A stretch of 64,000 bases of DNA from the NCBI GenBank assembly GCA_040218145.1, contig JAVJQK010000048.1:62001-126000 (forward strand), written 5' to 3'. Both the position numbers and the translations under genes were made by a program. The first letter of the stretch is position 1. Every line of letters starts with the position of its first letter. The DNA is from Sandaracinaceae bacterium. GTDB lineage: Bacteria; Myxococcota_A; Polyangia; Polyangiales; Sandaracinaceae. Under the pieces are notes generated by a model. The model did not search any database. It was not told the origin of the DNA and was given only the letters and a program-made list of their open reading frames with translations. Of the stretch, positions 50,018-60,360 are shown in pieces.

Positions 50018-50664
50018 CCCGACTCTCGATCCTCCACGACGCGGACGGAGTGGTGGTGGTCGACAAGCCGCCCGGGCTCGAGGCGACCGGCCGCACGCCC
50101 GACGATCCGGGCGGGGTCCAGCATCACCTCGCGGTCCAGCTGCGGCGGCCCGTCTGGGCCGTGCACCAGCTCGACCGCGACACGAGCGGGGTGCTGATCT
50201 TCGTCCGCAAGAGGTCGCTCGTCGCGCGCTGGCAGGAGGCGCTGGCGAGGGGCGACAAGCGCTACGTCGCGCTCGTGCACGGACGTGAGGGGCACGGGAG
50301 CGAGGCGTTCGAGCCGCGCACGATCGACGCGCCCTTGGCCTACGATCGCGGCGCGCGGCGATGGGTGGTGCGCGAGGGAGGTAAGCCGGCGCGCTCGACG
50401 GTGGAGGTCGTGTCGGTCGGCGCCGACGCGATGCGTGTGCATGTCACCTTGCACACCGGGCGCACGCACCAGGCGCGCGTGCACCTCGCGCACGTGGGCC
50501 ACCCGCTGATCGGAGAGCGGCGCTACCGCACGCCTCCTTGCGAGCTGCACCCTCGGCACGCGCTGCACGCGGCGCGCGTCGCGGCCCTCGGGGCGGTGTT
50601 CGAGGCGCCGCTGCCAGAGGACCTGAGAGCGCTCGCGCGGCGGCTCGGGCTCGACGAGGGGTGA
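50014..50664 (+). CDS. RluA-type pseudouridine synthase
   Basis: 216 residues from GTG 50014, overlapping the hybrid-kinase stop. The catalytic motif is WAVHQLDRDTSGVLIF, with Asp54 in the HxLDxxTSG box (Arg replaced by Gln). Other family marks are VVVDKPPGLEATG near the N-terminus and LHTGRTHQARVHLAHVGHPL near the C-terminus. It has no S4 domain and is shorter than RluC/RluD, closer to RluA/TruC in size. It turns uridine to pseudouridine in rRNA or tRNA; the site is unknown. It is the last gene of the ETR1-like cluster. Confidence 0.9.
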   Translation: MTRLSILHDADGVVVVDKPPGLEATGRTPDDPGGVQHHLAVQLRRPVWAVHQLDRDTSGVLIFVRKRSLVARWQEALARGDKRYVALVHGREGHGSEAFEPRTIDAPLAYDRGARRWVVREGGKPARSTVEVVSVGADAMRVHVTLHTGRTHQARVHLAHVGHPLIGERRYRTPPCELHPRHALHAARVAALGAVFEAPLPEDLRALARRLGLDEG

Positions 50665-50681
50665 GAGTCCGCGCTCGTGGG

Positions 50682-50717
50682 TACGCAAGGATTGCGTAGC
50701 ACAAGTTAACAAGTGAA
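50682..50717. repeat. Palindrome and AT-rich GTTAAC motif
   Basis: A perfect 7-bp inverted repeat TACGCAA-GGA-TTGCGTA (50682-50698) is followed by CAAGTTAACAAGTGAAC. This is AT-rich for the region and resembles a dispersed intergenic element. It fills most of the 93-nt gap between convergent stops. Confidence 0.45.
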
Positions 50718-50757
50718 CACCGTCCCCTGTCCCCCAGAGCGGGGTCTCGGTTTGGGG

Positions 50758-51246
50758 CTACTCGGCGTCGGGGGCGGCGCCGGGGGCGAGGACCTGGAGG
50801 CGGGCGGCGCGGGGGACCTCGACGCGGGCCGTCTCTTCGAGCGCGGCGTCTTCGGTCATCTCGTCGACGTCGGCGCGGAGGGCGATCACGGCGTCGCCTT
50901 CGCGGCGCACTTCGTAGCGGGCGCCGGCCCCGGCCCACCAGCAGCGCGCCTGGATCAGGGCGTCCGCGGGGTCCTGGTGGTAGCAGGCGCCGGTCTCGGT
51001 GCCGAGGTCGCGGGCCACGCGCTCGCCGTCGGGCGCGATCCGCACGAGCAGGACCCGGGTGTGCGGGGTCTCGTTCTCGTCGGTGCCCGCGTCCGCGAAG
51101 CGCAGCGCGATGGCGTAGCTCGACGGCGGCGCCTCCGCCTCCTCCTCGGGCTCCTCGGCGGGCGGGGTCGCGGCGCCGCAGCCAGCGAGGAGGAGCGCGC
51201 TCAGGAGCAGCACGCGGCGGAGGGGGCGGTCGAGGTCGGGTCTCAT
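50758..51246 (-). CDS. Small lipoprotein of the NtrC/RegB-like operon
   Basis: 162 residues. The signal [14 protein letters not shown] has the lipobox LAGC (Cys23), followed by an acidic stretch ([12 protein letters not shown]). The mature domain has beta-type strands ([34 protein letters not shown]) and Cys residues in GACYHQDP and ARCWWAG. I do not recognise a family. The start overlaps the NtrC-type regulator's stop (ATGA), so it belongs to that operon and may report an envelope state to the kinase. Confidence 0.8.
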   Translation of the reverse strand: MRPDLDRPLRRVLLLSALLLAGCGAATPPAEEPEEEAEAPPSSYAIALRFADAGTDENETPHTRVLLVRIAPDGERVARDLGTETGACYHQDPADALIQARCWWAGAGARYEVRREGDAVIALRADVDEMTEDAALEETARVEVPRAARLQVLAPGAAPDAE

Positions 51247-52634
51247 TCGTCCGCCGTGATGCCATAGGAGCGCAGCTTGCGCTGCAAGGTTCGCCGATCG
51301 ATGCCGAGGCTCGACGCGGCCTTGGTGATGTTGCCGTCGAGGCGCTCGAGGGTGCGCTCGATGTGCTTTCGCTCCACCTCGGCGAGGCTGAGATCCGCGT
51401 CGGACCCGACCGGGGGGCGCGAGGGCGCGGGCGGGCGCTCGCTGCGGCGCGGGCGTCCCCCTGGCTGCGCGAAGACGCTCGCGGCGAGCATGCGCCGGAC
51501 GAGTGGGCCGTCGATGGTCCGCCCCGCCGCGAAGAGCGACGCGCGCCGCAAGACGTTGAGCAGCTCTCGCACGTTCCCCGGCCAGTCGTGCGCCATCAGC
51601 GCCTCCTTGGCGTCGCTCGACAGCTCGTGCGCGGGGCCGCCGAGCCTCGACAGCAGGTGGTTGGCGAGCGGCACCACGTCCTCGGGCCGGTCGCGCATGG
51701 GCGGCAGCACGATCGGGAAGACCTGCAGGCGGAAGTACAGGTCCTCGCGGAAGCGCCCCTCACGCACCTCGGTCCAGAGATCCCGGTTGGTCGCGGCGAT
51801 GATGCGCACGTCGACCGAGATCTCGCTCGTGCCGCCGATGGGCCGGATGTTCTTGGTCTCGAGCGCGCGCAGGAGCTTCGCCTGGCTCTCGAGCGGCAGC
51901 TCCGCCAGCTCGTCGATGAAGAGGGTGCCGCCGTCCGCGTCGCGGAACAGCCCGTTGCGATCCCCGGTCGCCCCGGTGAACGCGCCCTTCTTGTGCCCGA
52001 ACAGCTCGCTCTCGAAGAGCTCGCGCGGCACGCACGCGGCGTTCAACGCCACGAACGGCGCCGTGCAGCGCGGGCTCGCGAGGTGCACGCGCCGCGCGAC
52101 GACCTCCTTGCCGGTCCCCGTCTCCCCGTACACCGCGACGGTCGCGTCGGTCGGCCCCACCTGCGCGATGAACCCGCGCACCTCTTCCATCGCGTCGCTC
52201 ACCCCGATGAGCGGCGGCGCGAACTCCGTGTCGCCGCTGCGCTGCCCCCGTGACTCCGCGATGGCCTGGTTGAGGAGCGGCGCGAGCAGGTCGGCGTCGA
52301 CGGGCTTCTCCAGGAACGAGAACGCCCCGAGCTTCATCGCCTCGACCGCGGCGGCCACGGTGCCGTGCCCGGTGAGCACCACGACGCGCGTGGTGGTGCC
52401 GCTCGAGCGCCGCAGCACGTCGAGCCCGTCGAGGTCTCCCATGCGCAGATCGAGCAGCGCCGCGTCGGGAGGGTCCGCCGCGTTGAGCCGGCCGAGCGCG
52501 GGCTCGCCCCCCGGCGCCTCGTCGACGTCGTAGCCGAGGCGGCGCAGCGCCTTCTTCATCGCGAAACGGAAGCTGTCGTCGTCGTCGATGACGAGGACGG
52601 TCCCGCCGGGCGCTCGCTCGGTCGCCTCGCTCAC
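51243..52634 (-). CDS. NtrC-family sigma54-dependent response regulator
   Basis: 463 residues from GTG 52634, overlapping the kinase stop (GTGA). The receiver has the acidic pocket VIDDDDS and phospho-acceptor Asp62 ([14 protein letters not shown]). The AAA+ domain has Walker [14 protein letters not shown], the sigma54 contact loop [14 protein letters not shown], and Walker [14 protein letters not shown] Pro/Arg linker leads to the Fis-type helix-turn-helix [20 protein letters not shown]. It should activate sigma54 promoters when phosphorylated by the RegB-like kinase encoded just upstream. No sigma54 promoter was recognised in the neighbourhood. Confidence 0.95.
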   Translation of the reverse strand: MSEATERAPGGTVLVIDDDDSFRFAMKKALRRLGYDVDEAPGGEPALGRLNAADPPDAALLDLRMGDLDGLDVLRRSSGTTTRVVVLTGHGTVAAAVEAMKLGAFSFLEKPVDADLLAPLLNQAIAESRGQRSGDTEFAPPLIGVSDAMEEVRGFIAQVGPTDATVAVYGETGTGKEVVARRVHLASPRCTAPFVALNAACVPRELFESELFGHKKGAFTGATGDRNGLFRDADGGTLFIDELAELPLESQAKLLRALETKNIRPIGGTSEISVDVRIIAATNRDLWTEVREGRFREDLYFRLQVFPIVLPPMRDRPEDVVPLANHLLSRLGGPAHELSSDAKEALMAHDWPGNVRELLNVLRRASLFAAGRTIDGPLVRRMLAASVFAQPGGRPRRSERPPAPSRPPVGSDADLSLAEVERKHIERTLERLDGNITKAASSLGIDRRTLQRKLRSYGITADE

Positions 52635-54397
52635 TCCGCCGCCTCCGGGCTCCGGCCGATCTGGACCAGCCGCTCCCCACGCTCCCCCGCGGCCGGGAGC
52701 GCGACCACCGCGCGCGCGCCGCCGCCTTCGCGGTTCTCGAGGCTCATCGTCCCGTTCATCGAGGTCACCAGCATGTACGAGGTGTAGAGGCCCAGCCCCG
52801 TGCCCTTGCCGGGCGGCTTCGTCGTGGCGAAGGGCTCGAAGAGCCGCCCCTCGATCTCCGTCGGCACGCCCGGCCCGTCGTCGTCGATCACGATCTCCAC
52901 CCGCGGCCCGTCGCGCCGCGCGCCCACCCGCACCCCGCCCCGCGTGCCCTCGCGCACCGCGTCGTAGGCGTTCTGCAGCAGGTTCACCATCACCTGGACG
53001 AGGTGGTCCGGGTCGGCGGCCACGGTGTGCGCGGAGAGCTCCGCGCCGACCGCCACGGGCACGTTCTTTCGCGCCCCGGCGAAGACCAGCGCGCGGGCCC
53101 GCTCGACCACCGCGCCGAGCGGCACCGCCCCGTCGATCTCGCTCGCCGTCAGGTCTCGGCCCGTCAACAGTCCCTGCGTGATGCGACCGAGGCGCCGCGT
53201 CTCGTCGTGTACCAGCGCGGCGGACTCGGAGAGATCGTCGAGGAGATCGTCGAGCATCGGCTGCTGCGGATCGCCTCCCGACTGCTTGAGCGCGGCCACC
53301 ATGTCCGCGGCCAGCGTCCGGATGGTGGCCAGCGGCGTGTTCAGCTCGTGCGCGACGCCCTGCGTGACCCGCCCCAGGCTCGCCAGGCGCTCGGCGAGGA
53401 TGAGGCGCCGCTCGTTCACGAGCCCCGCGGTGCGATCCACGTACAGGTTCATCACCCGCTGGCCGTCGTGATCGGCGCCGAGCGGGAAGACCTGCATCTC
53501 GTAGATGCGCTCCTCGCCCTCGAGCTTGACCGCGAACCGGCAGTGGCCGGGCTCGCCCTCGTCGAGCGCGTTGCGCACGGGGCAGACCCCGGTCACGTCC
53601 TGCTCGCACGCGCGCACGTCGCCCGGGCACGCCCAGTGATCGTGGCCCTCGGGGATGGCGGGCGCGAGCTGCTCGGCGCGCTTGTTCCGCCAGATCACTA
53701 CGCCGTCCTTCTCGACGACCTCGAGCCCCGCCTCGAGCTCGTCGAGCGTGTTGGTCAGCACCTCCAGCTCGAGCGCCGCGCGCTCCCGCGCCTCGGCCAG
53801 CGCGCGCTCCCGGTGGCGGAGCTGCCGCACGGCGTGGTTCACGAGGTAGGCGACCGAGCCGACGGTGGTCGCGAAGGCGACGATCTCGGCGAAGAGGTCC
53901 CACGGCCAGACCGGGTCCCAGCGCCCGATCTGGAGCGCGGGCACGTGCTCGGTGACGAGGAGCAGGCCGGAGAACAGGAGCGCGGCGAGCGCGGCGATGA
54001 CCGTCGGGCGCGCCCCGCCCAGGATGCCGACGATGGCGACGTGGAAGACGTAGTACCCGATGAACGGGGTCCGCATGCCGCCCGCGGCCCAGAGCACGAC
54101 GGTGAGCACGAGCATGTCCACGACCGCCTGCCGCACCGCCTCGTGCGTGCCACGCGTGGCCACCTTCCGGTGACGCCGCCAGAGCACGAAGTTGTAGACG
54201 CCGGCGCACCCCACGGTGCCGAGCAGCACCGGCCAGCTGACGCCGGGGAAGAAGCCGAGGGACGCCACGCCGGCGGCGAAGAGGATGCCGGCGAGCGCGA
54301 TCCAGCGCAGACGGATCAGCCACCGCATCCGATCGACGGAGAAGTCGTCGGGCTCGTTGCCCACGAAGGGGCGCGAGTGCCGGATGCCGAGGGCCAT
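52631..54397 (-). CDS. RegB/PrrB-like membrane histidine kinase with cysteine-rich PAS domain
   Basis: 588 residues, with six membrane helices in the first 190. The segment [17 protein letters not shown], after the third helix, is close to the quinone-binding GGxxNPF box of RegB, with Thr in place of Asn. A coiled coil leads to a PAS-like domain (about 215-320) with Cys257, Cys264, Cys272 and Cys286 ([20 protein letters not shown]). HisKA has His350 in [14 protein letters not shown], very near the RegB box AHELGTPLATI. HATPase motifs follow ([40 protein letters not shown]). It is probably a redox or quinone sensor. Its partner is the NtrC-type regulator, not a RegA-type one. Confidence 0.9.
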   Translation of the reverse strand: MALGIRHSRPFVGNEPDDFSVDRMRWLIRLRWIALAGILFAAGVASLGFFPGVSWPVLLGTVGCAGVYNFVLWRRHRKVATRGTHEAVRQAVVDMLVLTVVLWAAGGMRTPFIGYYVFHVAIVGILGGARPTVIAALAALLFSGLLLVTEHVPALQIGRWDPVWPWDLFAEIVAFATTVGSVAYLVNHAVRQLRHRERALAEARERAALELEVLTNTLDELEAGLEVVEKDGVVIWRNKRAEQLAPAIPEGHDHWACPGDVRACEQDVTGVCPVRNALDEGEPGHCRFAVKLEGEERIYEMQVFPLGADHDGQRVMNLYVDRTAGLVNERRLILAERLASLGRVTQGVAHELNTPLATIRTLAADMVAALKQSGGDPQQPMLDDLLDDLSESAALVHDETRRLGRITQGLLTGRDLTASEIDGAVPLGAVVERARALVFAGARKNVPVAVGAELSAHTVAADPDHLVQVMVNLLQNAYDAVREGTRGGVRVGARRDGPRVEIVIDDDGPGVPTEIEGRLFEPFATTKPPGKGTGLGLYTSYMLVTSMNGTMSLENREGGGARAVVALPAAGERGERLVQIGRSPEAAE

Positions 54398-54484
54398 GGC
54401 GAGGAGGATGGGGTCGCGGCGCCGCGTTGGACAGCGCCGCGCCCCCAGTCTGCCGGCCCGGGCGTGGCTCCGCTACTCGGCCAC

Positions 54485-55057
54485 CTACTCGGCCGAGGCG
54501 CTCAGGAGGCGGGCCGAGCGGACCGCGAGCACGTAGGCCTGGCGGGCGCGCGGATCGGACTGCACCTCCTCCACGCCCCAGCGGTGCATGTAGGCGAGGG
54601 CGGCCGCGTGCATGTCGAGCGCCGCGTAGGTGCGCTCCGAGCAGGCGTGCGCGGGCACGGGGGTGACGGTCGAGGCCCCGGCGGTGCCGAGCGCCCGCGC
54701 GCATCGGGCGAGGGCCAGCTGGGCGGTGGCGAGGGCGTCGTCCATGCGACCGGTGGCCTCGTAGGCCTCGGCCAGGCGATGCAGCGTGGCCGGCTCCTGC
54801 CGGACGTCCGCGCTCGCGGCGCCGAGGGCGGCGATGGCCAGCTGGGGACGATCGAGCGCGAGATACTGCTCGGCGAGCTCGCGCGCGAGCCGGGGATCGT
54901 CCCGGTGGGTGGCGAACGCGTCCTCGAGGGCCGCGAGCCCGTCGGCGCCGCGGGCCGCGCGATCGGCGTCGATGGCGGCCGCGGGCTCCGCGAGGGTGAG
55001 GGTGGCCCAGGTCACGAGCAGGGCACCCAAGAGGACCACGTTCACCTTCGTCTCCAT
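54485..55057 (-). CDS. Membrane-anchored TPR protein
   Basis: 190 residues; the ATG at 55057 has GAGGGAGA 5 nt away. An N-terminal hydrophobic segment ([20 protein letters not shown]) could be an uncleaved anchor. Two to three TPR-like units follow ([40 protein letters not shown]). Two cysteines lie near residue 125 ([14 protein letters not shown]). It stands 87 nt upstream of the RegB-like kinase on the same strand and may be the first gene of that operon. The molecular role is unknown. Confidence 0.8.
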   Translation of the reverse strand: METKVNVVLLGALLVTWATLTLAEPAAAIDADRAARGADGLAALEDAFATHRDDPRLARELAEQYLALDRPQLAIAALGAASADVRQEPATLHRLAEAYEATGRMDDALATAQLALARCARALGTAGASTVTPVPAHACSERTYAALDMHAAALAYMHRWGVEEVQSDPRARQAYVLAVRSARLLSASAE

Positions 55058-55198
55058 CGATCTCCCTCTGGCTGCGAGCTGCGCGCGTGAGCGCCGGGTC
55101 CGTTCGACAAGGGCTTCGCGCCCAGGTTCCGCCGGGGTCCGAAAAAAATCCGGACGCCCCTCCGGAGTACGGAGCGACGTCGGCCCGTCTCCCTTGGG

Positions 55199-55228
55199 TT
55201 TGCGCGCGCCCCTCCGGCTCCGTACGTT
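55199..55228 (+). promoter_or_regulatory. Candidate promoter of the small membrane protein gene
   Basis: TTTGCG (55199-55204), 18 nt, TACGTT (55223-55228). The GTG is 7 nt downstream, so the message would be leaderless. Confidence 0.35.
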
Positions 55229-55235
55229 CGCGCCC

Positions 55236-55814
55236 GTGGCCACCCCCCTCTCGCTCCCGGGCGCCAAGGCGACGCTGATCCTCTCGCTCAGCATGACCGT
55301 GCTCGGCGTGGCCGGCGTGGCCATCGGCTACGGCGAGCTCACGGGCGGGGCGATGGCGCTCGAGGCGCCTCCCGGCGCGTCCGAGGCGGCGCGCGAGGCG
55401 GCGGCGAGGCTGGAGGAGGGCCTGCGGGGCGACCCGATCGGGCACGCGCTGGGCGCGGCGAACCTGGTGGTCTCGGGCCTGCTCGTGCTCGCCAGCTTCA
55501 TGCTGACGCTCCGGCGAAAGACCGCGCTCTGGTGGGCCGGCCAGGCGGTGGCGGCCAACGCGCTCTTCGCGATCGCCAAGCCGGTGGCCCGCTGCGCGAC
55601 TCTGCTGCCCTTCGCGGCGGAGCTCGTGGCCTTGCAGGACGATCCGACGCTGACCACGTTCCCGGCCGAGACGGTCACCGCGATGATGCAGGGCGCCCTC
55701 GCCGGCTGGTTCGTGCTCGAGGCGCTGATCCTGCTCGCGATCTACTTCATCCTCTTCCGGCTCTCCCGGCGCGAGGCGGTCCGGGCCTTCGTCACGCGCG
55801 AGGCGCCGGAGTAG
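55236..55814 (+). CDS. Four-helix membrane protein of unknown function
   Basis: 192 residues from GTG 55236. Four membrane helices are visible: [59 protein letters not shown] and [19 protein letters not shown] charged loop ([20 protein letters not shown]) separates the first two. No conserved family motif is recognised. It is divergent from the TPR gene and its last 23 nt overlap the convergent hybrid kinase. Confidence 0.75.
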   Translation: MATPLSLPGAKATLILSLSMTVLGVAGVAIGYGELTGGAMALEAPPGASEAAREAAARLEEGLRGDPIGHALGAANLVVSGLLVLASFMLTLRRKTALWWAGQAVAANALFAIAKPVARCATLLPFAAELVALQDDPTLTTFPAETVTAMMQGALAGWFVLEALILLAIYFILFRLSRREAVRAFVTREAPE

Positions 55815-58659
55815 CCGCCGCCGCGAGCGCGGCGAGCAGCTCGTCCTTCCGGACCGGCTTGACCAGGTGGGCGGCGAAGCCCGCCTCGACGCTCTTGGCG
55901 CGGTCGCTGGACTGGCCGTAGCCCGTGACGGCGACGATGCGCACCGGCCCGCGCTCGAGGAGGCGCCGCCCCAGCTCGTAGCCGTCCATCACGGGCAGGC
56001 CGATGTCGACCACCGCGAGCTCGAAGCGCGCGTCCCTGGCGAGCGCGAGCGCGGCCGGGCCGTCGTGGGCCACGCTGACCTCGTAGCCCGCGCGCTCGAG
56101 CACGTGGGCGAGCATGAGGGCCGCGTCCTCGTTGTCGTCCACGAGCAGCAGCCGCTGCCCCTGCGGGCGCTGGACCGCGCGCGGCGCGGGGCTCGCCGTC
56201 GTCGGCTCGGCGGCGCTGGCCGGCAGCCGGACCTCGACCGAGGTGCCGCGGCCCGGCCCGTCGCTCGCCACGCTCACCGCGCCACCGTGCAGCTCCACCA
56301 GGCTCCGCACGAGCGGCAAGCCCAGCCCGAGCCCGCCCTGCAGCCGATCGATGCCTCGCGCGCCCTGCGTGAAGGGCTCGAAGATGCGGGGCAGCAGCTC
56401 GGGATCCACGCCGATCCCGTCGTCGGAGACGCGCACGACCCGCTCCGCCCCTTCGTCCGTGGCCACGACCGAGATGTTCCCGCCCGCGTCGGTGTACTTC
56501 GCCGCGTTGGTCAGCAGGTTGGCGAAGATCTGCGAGAGGCGGATGGGGTCGCCGTCGACGACGAAGCCCTCGGCGACGTCGATGTCGAGGTGGTGTGCCT
56601 TCTGCTCGAAGAGGGGGCTGGCCAGCTCGGCCGCGCCCTCGATCACCCGGGCGAGCTCGACCGGGCGGCGCTCGAGCTCGACCTTGCCGCGCGTGATGCG
56701 CGAGATGTCGAGCAGGTCGTCCACGAGCTGGATCATGTGCCGCACGTGGCGGTCGATCGCCGCGCGCTCCGCGTCGTGCCCGCCGCGCTCCTCCATCAGC
56801 TCGAGCGCGGTGAGGATCGGCGCGAGCGGGTTGCGCAGCTCGTGGCCCAGCAGCGCGAGGAACTCGTCCTTGCGCTGGTTGGCGACCTGCAGCTCCTGCT
56901 CCACGCGCTTGCGCTCGATCGCGATGGCCGCGGTCCGGTTGAGCATCTGCACGATCTGCCGCTCGTCCGCCGTCGGGGCGCGCGGCTCGTCGTAGTAGAT
57001 GGCGAACGTCCCGAGCACGCGGCCGTCCGCGGCCCGGATGGGCGTGGACCAGCACGCGCGGAGGCCGTGCGCGAGCGCGAGGTCCGCGAAGTCGACCCAG
57101 AGCGGGTCGGTCGCGATGTCCTCGACCAGCACCTCGCGGTCGTCGTGCGCGGCGGTCCCGCAGGAGCCGACCGCGGGCCCGATCGTCACGCCGTGAATGG
57201 CCTCGTTGTAGGGGCCCGGGAGGCTGGGCGCCGCGCCGTGTCGCAGCGTCCCCGACTCGCGGTCGAGGAGCAGCACCGAGCCCCGGAGCCGCCGCAGGGC
57301 GTGACGCTCGATGGCGCGGACCAGGCCGTCCAGGGTCGGCGCGAGCTCCGCCCCGCTCGCGATCTGCTCGAGCGCCACGCGCTGGTCGGCGAGGATCGCG
57401 GCCGTGCGCTCCGCCTCCGCGCGGGCGGCGTGCGCCTGCTCCTCGCTGCGCCGCACCTCCCCGTAGAGGCGCGCGTTGTCGAGGGCGACCGCCGCGTGGG
57501 CCGCCAGCGCGACCGTCAGCCGCTCGTGGCGGTCCGAGAAGCGGTGGGGCTCCGGGTGCGCGAACACCAGGCCGCCGAGCACATCGCCGTTGCGGCTCTG
57601 GATCGGCACGGCGAGCACGCTGGCGGCCCCGGGGAGCGCGCGCTCGGTCGTGCGAAGGACCCGCCCCCCGCGGATGGCCTCGAGGATCGACTCGTCGGCC
57701 CCGATGGCGTCCACCAGCGCCTCGGACCCGGCGCGGGCCACGCACCGCGAGTCGTCGCAGCGGATGAGGGCGCCGGCGTGGGCGTCGGCCAACGCCATCG
57801 CCTCGTCGGTGATGCGCTGAAGCAGCCGGCCCTCGTCGAGCTCCTGCGCGAAGGAGATGGCGATCCGGTGCACGGTGTCGCCGAGCCGCTCCTGCTCGAG
57901 CCGCTTGCGCTCGGTGATGTCCTGGGAGGTCCCGAACATGCGGAGCGGCCGCCCCGCCTCGTCGCGCTCGATGCGGCCGAGGGTCTGCTGCACGCCGATC
58001 GTGCCGTCCGGGCGCCGGATGCGCAGCTCGATGGCGTAGTCCTCGTCGCCCTCGAGCGCCTTCCGCAGCGCCTCCTGGACGCGGGGTCGGTCCTCCTCGA
58101 GGATCCGGGAGAGGAACGCCTCGTAGCTCGGCTCGAAGGTCTCCGGGTCCTGGCCGTGCTGGCGAAAGACCTCGCTCGACCAGGTGACCTGCCCCGTCGC
58201 GACCTCCCACTCCCAGCTGCCGATCCCCGCCAGGCGCTGCGCGTCGGCGAGCTGCGCCTCGGCGCGCTTGCGGGCGGTGATGTCCTGCACCGAGGCGAGC
58301 CACCCCTCTTCCTCGCCCCCGTCACCGAGGATCGGCGCGACCAGGAGCTGCACGTCGATGCGGGCGCCGTCCTTTCGGCAGAAGCGCAGCTCGAAGCCCT
58401 CGGCGGGCGCGTCGCCGGCGATGGTGCTGGCGAAGGCGGCCTCGATGCGCCCGCGCTCCTCGGGGGGCCAGTACGCGAAGGGCGCCGTGGCCCCGAGCAG
58501 CTCCTGCGCGTCGAAGCCGAGCATGCGGCAGAAGGCGGGGTTGACGTACCTCTGCACGCCGTCGGCGTCGACCACCGAGAGGCCAGCCTGGGTGGCCCGC
58601 TCGATGGCCGAGAGCATCGCGCTCGCCGACGGGCGCGACGCGCCGTGATCGCTCGTCAT
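55792..58659 (-). CDS. Multi-PAS/GAF hybrid histidine kinase
   Basis: 955 residues, cytosolic. Two PAS domains come first (about 15-130, [20 protein letters not shown]; and about 140-255, [16 protein letters not shown]). Two GAF domains follow: about 265-410, with [20 protein letters not shown], and about 430-585, with [20 protein letters not shown]. Then come HisKA ([20 protein letters not shown]), HATPase ([42 protein letters not shown]) and a receiver ([25 protein letters not shown]). The [10 protein letters not shown] box marks a well-known family of hybrid kinases. The ligands of the PAS and GAF domains are unknown. It is divergent from the HEAT-repeat gene. Confidence 0.93.
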   Translation of the reverse strand: MTSDHGASRPSASAMLSAIERATQAGLSVVDADGVQRYVNPAFCRMLGFDAQELLGATAPFAYWPPEERGRIEAAFASTIAGDAPAEGFELRFCRKDGARIDVQLLVAPILGDGGEEEGWLASVQDITARKRAEAQLADAQRLAGIGSWEWEVATGQVTWSSEVFRQHGQDPETFEPSYEAFLSRILEEDRPRVQEALRKALEGDEDYAIELRIRRPDGTIGVQQTLGRIERDEAGRPLRMFGTSQDITERKRLEQERLGDTVHRIAISFAQELDEGRLLQRITDEAMALADAHAGALIRCDDSRCVARAGSEALVDAIGADESILEAIRGGRVLRTTERALPGAASVLAVPIQSRNGDVLGGLVFAHPEPHRFSDRHERLTVALAAHAAVALDNARLYGEVRRSEEQAHAARAEAERTAAILADQRVALEQIASGAELAPTLDGLVRAIERHALRRLRGSVLLLDRESGTLRHGAAPSLPGPYNEAIHGVTIGPAVGSCGTAAHDDREVLVEDIATDPLWVDFADLALAHGLRACWSTPIRAADGRVLGTFAIYYDEPRAPTADERQIVQMLNRTAAIAIERKRVEQELQVANQRKDEFLALLGHELRNPLAPILTALELMEERGGHDAERAAIDRHVRHMIQLVDDLLDISRITRGKVELERRPVELARVIEGAAELASPLFEQKAHHLDIDVAEGFVVDGDPIRLSQIFANLLTNAAKYTDAGGNISVVATDEGAERVVRVSDDGIGVDPELLPRIFEPFTQGARGIDRLQGGLGLGLPLVRSLVELHGGAVSVASDGPGRGTSVEVRLPASAAEPTTASPAPRAVQRPQGQRLLLVDDNEDAALMLAHVLERAGYEVSVAHDGPAALALARDARFELAVVDIGLPVMDGYELGRRLLERGPVRIVAVTGYGQSSDRAKSVEAGFAAHLVKPVRKDELLAALAAAATPAPRA

Positions 58660-58733
58660 TCCTTCGCAGCGTGTAAGGGGTTGGTGCGGCCAGCAAGCCC
58701 CCGATCGCCTCCTGGACCGGGTATTCTCCCCGG

Positions 58734-60353
58734 ATGGCGGGGAAGTCTCCGGTCGACCGCATCGTGAAGATGCTCGAGGACGAGGCGCCGGAGCGGCGCA
58801 TGGCGGCCGCGATCGTGCTGGGCGAGCTGCGCCCCAAGGGCGCGGCGGTCGTCCAGGCGCTCGGACGCGTGATCGCCGATGACGGCCCCGCGCTGCAACG
58901 CCACGCGCTGGACGCGCTCCGGTCCATCGGCGTGACGAAGGGCGCCCTCCGCTGGCTCTGGCCTCTGCTCGAGAGCCGCGACGCGGCGGTGCGCGAGGCG
59001 GCCAGCGCGGCGATCGCGTCGGTCGGCGACTCGGTGGTCGAGGACGTCAAGGCGCGCCTGGCCGAGGCGGAGGGAGACGCGCGGCGCGCGCTCGAGTCGA
59101 TCCTCAGCCGGCTCGGGGGCAAGGAGGCCTTCGACGCGCTGCTCGACGCGCTCGAGGCCGGAGACGAGGAGTCGAACCGGGCCACCGCGCTCGAGCTGCG
59201 GGCGCACGTGAAGCGCGCCGACGCGGCGACGCGGCGCAGCTACCGGACGAGGCTCGAGAGGTTCTTGAAGCGGCTCGCGGGCGCCGACGCGGCCCGGTCC
59301 GCGAGCGCCACGGCCGCCGCCGTGAAGGTGCTCGGCTTCCTCGAAGATCCCAGGACCGCCCCGACCTTGCTCGCGCTCGCGCGCGACGAGACGCGGCCGG
59401 CCTCGGTGCGGCAGGAGGCGCTGATCGCGCTCCGCTTCTCGATGGCAGGCGGCGCGTCCGCCGACGTCGTGAAGGCGCTCGTCGGCGCGGCGGGGGACGA
59501 GGACCGAGCGCTGGCCCAGACCGCGATGATGACCCTGGCCGGGATGGACCTGCCGGCCAGCCTCGCGCCCGCGCTCAGCGCGCTCGCCCTGCACCGCGAG
59601 ATCGACCGCGCCCGCATCGCCATCGACAAGCTGGGGACCCTCGGCGGGAAGCAGGCCACGGAGACCCTCGTCGACATCGTGGCCCGGGGCGACAAGCGAC
59701 GCGCCGAGATGGCGGCCGAGGCCCTCGAGGGGCGCGACGACGCGACGGCGCCGCTGGTGGCGCTGCTCGCCGAGACGAGCGAGCTGGAGCGGGCCAAGCT
59801 GGTCGCCCGGGCGCTGGAGAGTCGTCGGGACGCCCTGAGCCCGGCGATGCGCAAGAAGCTCCTCCAGGGCGGCGTGGCGCGGCTGACCGCGGGCGACGCG
59901 GCGTGGACGCCCGCGCTCTCGCTGGTGGTGGAGCGCGACGCGAAGAAGGTCGGCGAGGCGCTCCGCGCGGAGGCGGGCAGGCTCCGCAAGGCGCGCAAGG
60001 GCGAGGACGAGGCGCGCGTGCTGCGGGGGCTGTCGAAGCTCGGGCTCGCGTCCGACGACGATGTCTACCGGCTCGCGTCGATCCGGCTGAAGGAGAGCAA
60101 GCTCGACCCGCGCGGTCGCCGCTCGGACCGCGCGCTGTCGCTGCTGGCGGAGCTGCAGCGCGGCGGCTTCGACGTGAGCAAGGCCCTGCGCGCCGATCGG
60201 GGTGTGGGGCTCGAGGAGATGTATTACGTCGGCTTCTGCTTCCTCGAAGACGACCTCGGCGGCGAAGAGCTGCTCGAGGAGGTCGTGAAGAAGGGTGGCC
60301 GCAAGAAGATCGCCAAGGCGGCGAAGAACAAGCTCGCGCTGGCGGAGAGGTGA
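58734..60353 (+). CDS. HEAT-repeat protein
   Basis: 539 residues. About ten helix-pair repeats fill the first 400 residues (RRMAAAIVLGELRPKGAAVV, SVRQEALIALRFSMAGGASA, KRRAEMAAEALEGRDDATAP), giving a curved HEAT/PBS-lyase-type solenoid. A C-terminal basic domain (RLASIRLKESKLDPRGRRSD) ends in a Lys-rich tail. No catalytic motif is seen. It is probably a cytosolic scaffold for protein interactions. A TATTCT box lies 6 nt before the ATG. The acyl-CoA-binding protein gene follows at 7 nt, so the two are cotranscribed. Confidence 0.85.
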   Translation: MAGKSPVDRIVKMLEDEAPERRMAAAIVLGELRPKGAAVVQALGRVIADDGPALQRHALDALRSIGVTKGALRWLWPLLESRDAAVREAASAAIASVGDSVVEDVKARLAEAEGDARRALESILSRLGGKEAFDALLDALEAGDEESNRATALELRAHVKRADAATRRSYRTRLERFLKRLAGADAARSASATAAAVKVLGFLEDPRTAPTLLALARDETRPASVRQEALIALRFSMAGGASADVVKALVGAAGDEDRALAQTAMMTLAGMDLPASLAPALSALALHREIDRARIAIDKLGTLGGKQATETLVDIVARGDKRRAEMAAEALEGRDDATAPLVALLAETSELERAKLVARALESRRDALSPAMRKKLLQGGVARLTAGDAAWTPALSLVVERDAKKVGEALRAEAGRLRKARKGEDEARVLRGLSKLGLASDDDVYRLASIRLKESKLDPRGRRSDRALSLLAELQRGGFDVSKALRADRGVGLEEMYYVGFCFLEDDLGGEELLEEVVKKGGRKKIAKAAKNKLALAER

Positions 60354-60360
60354 ACGAACG

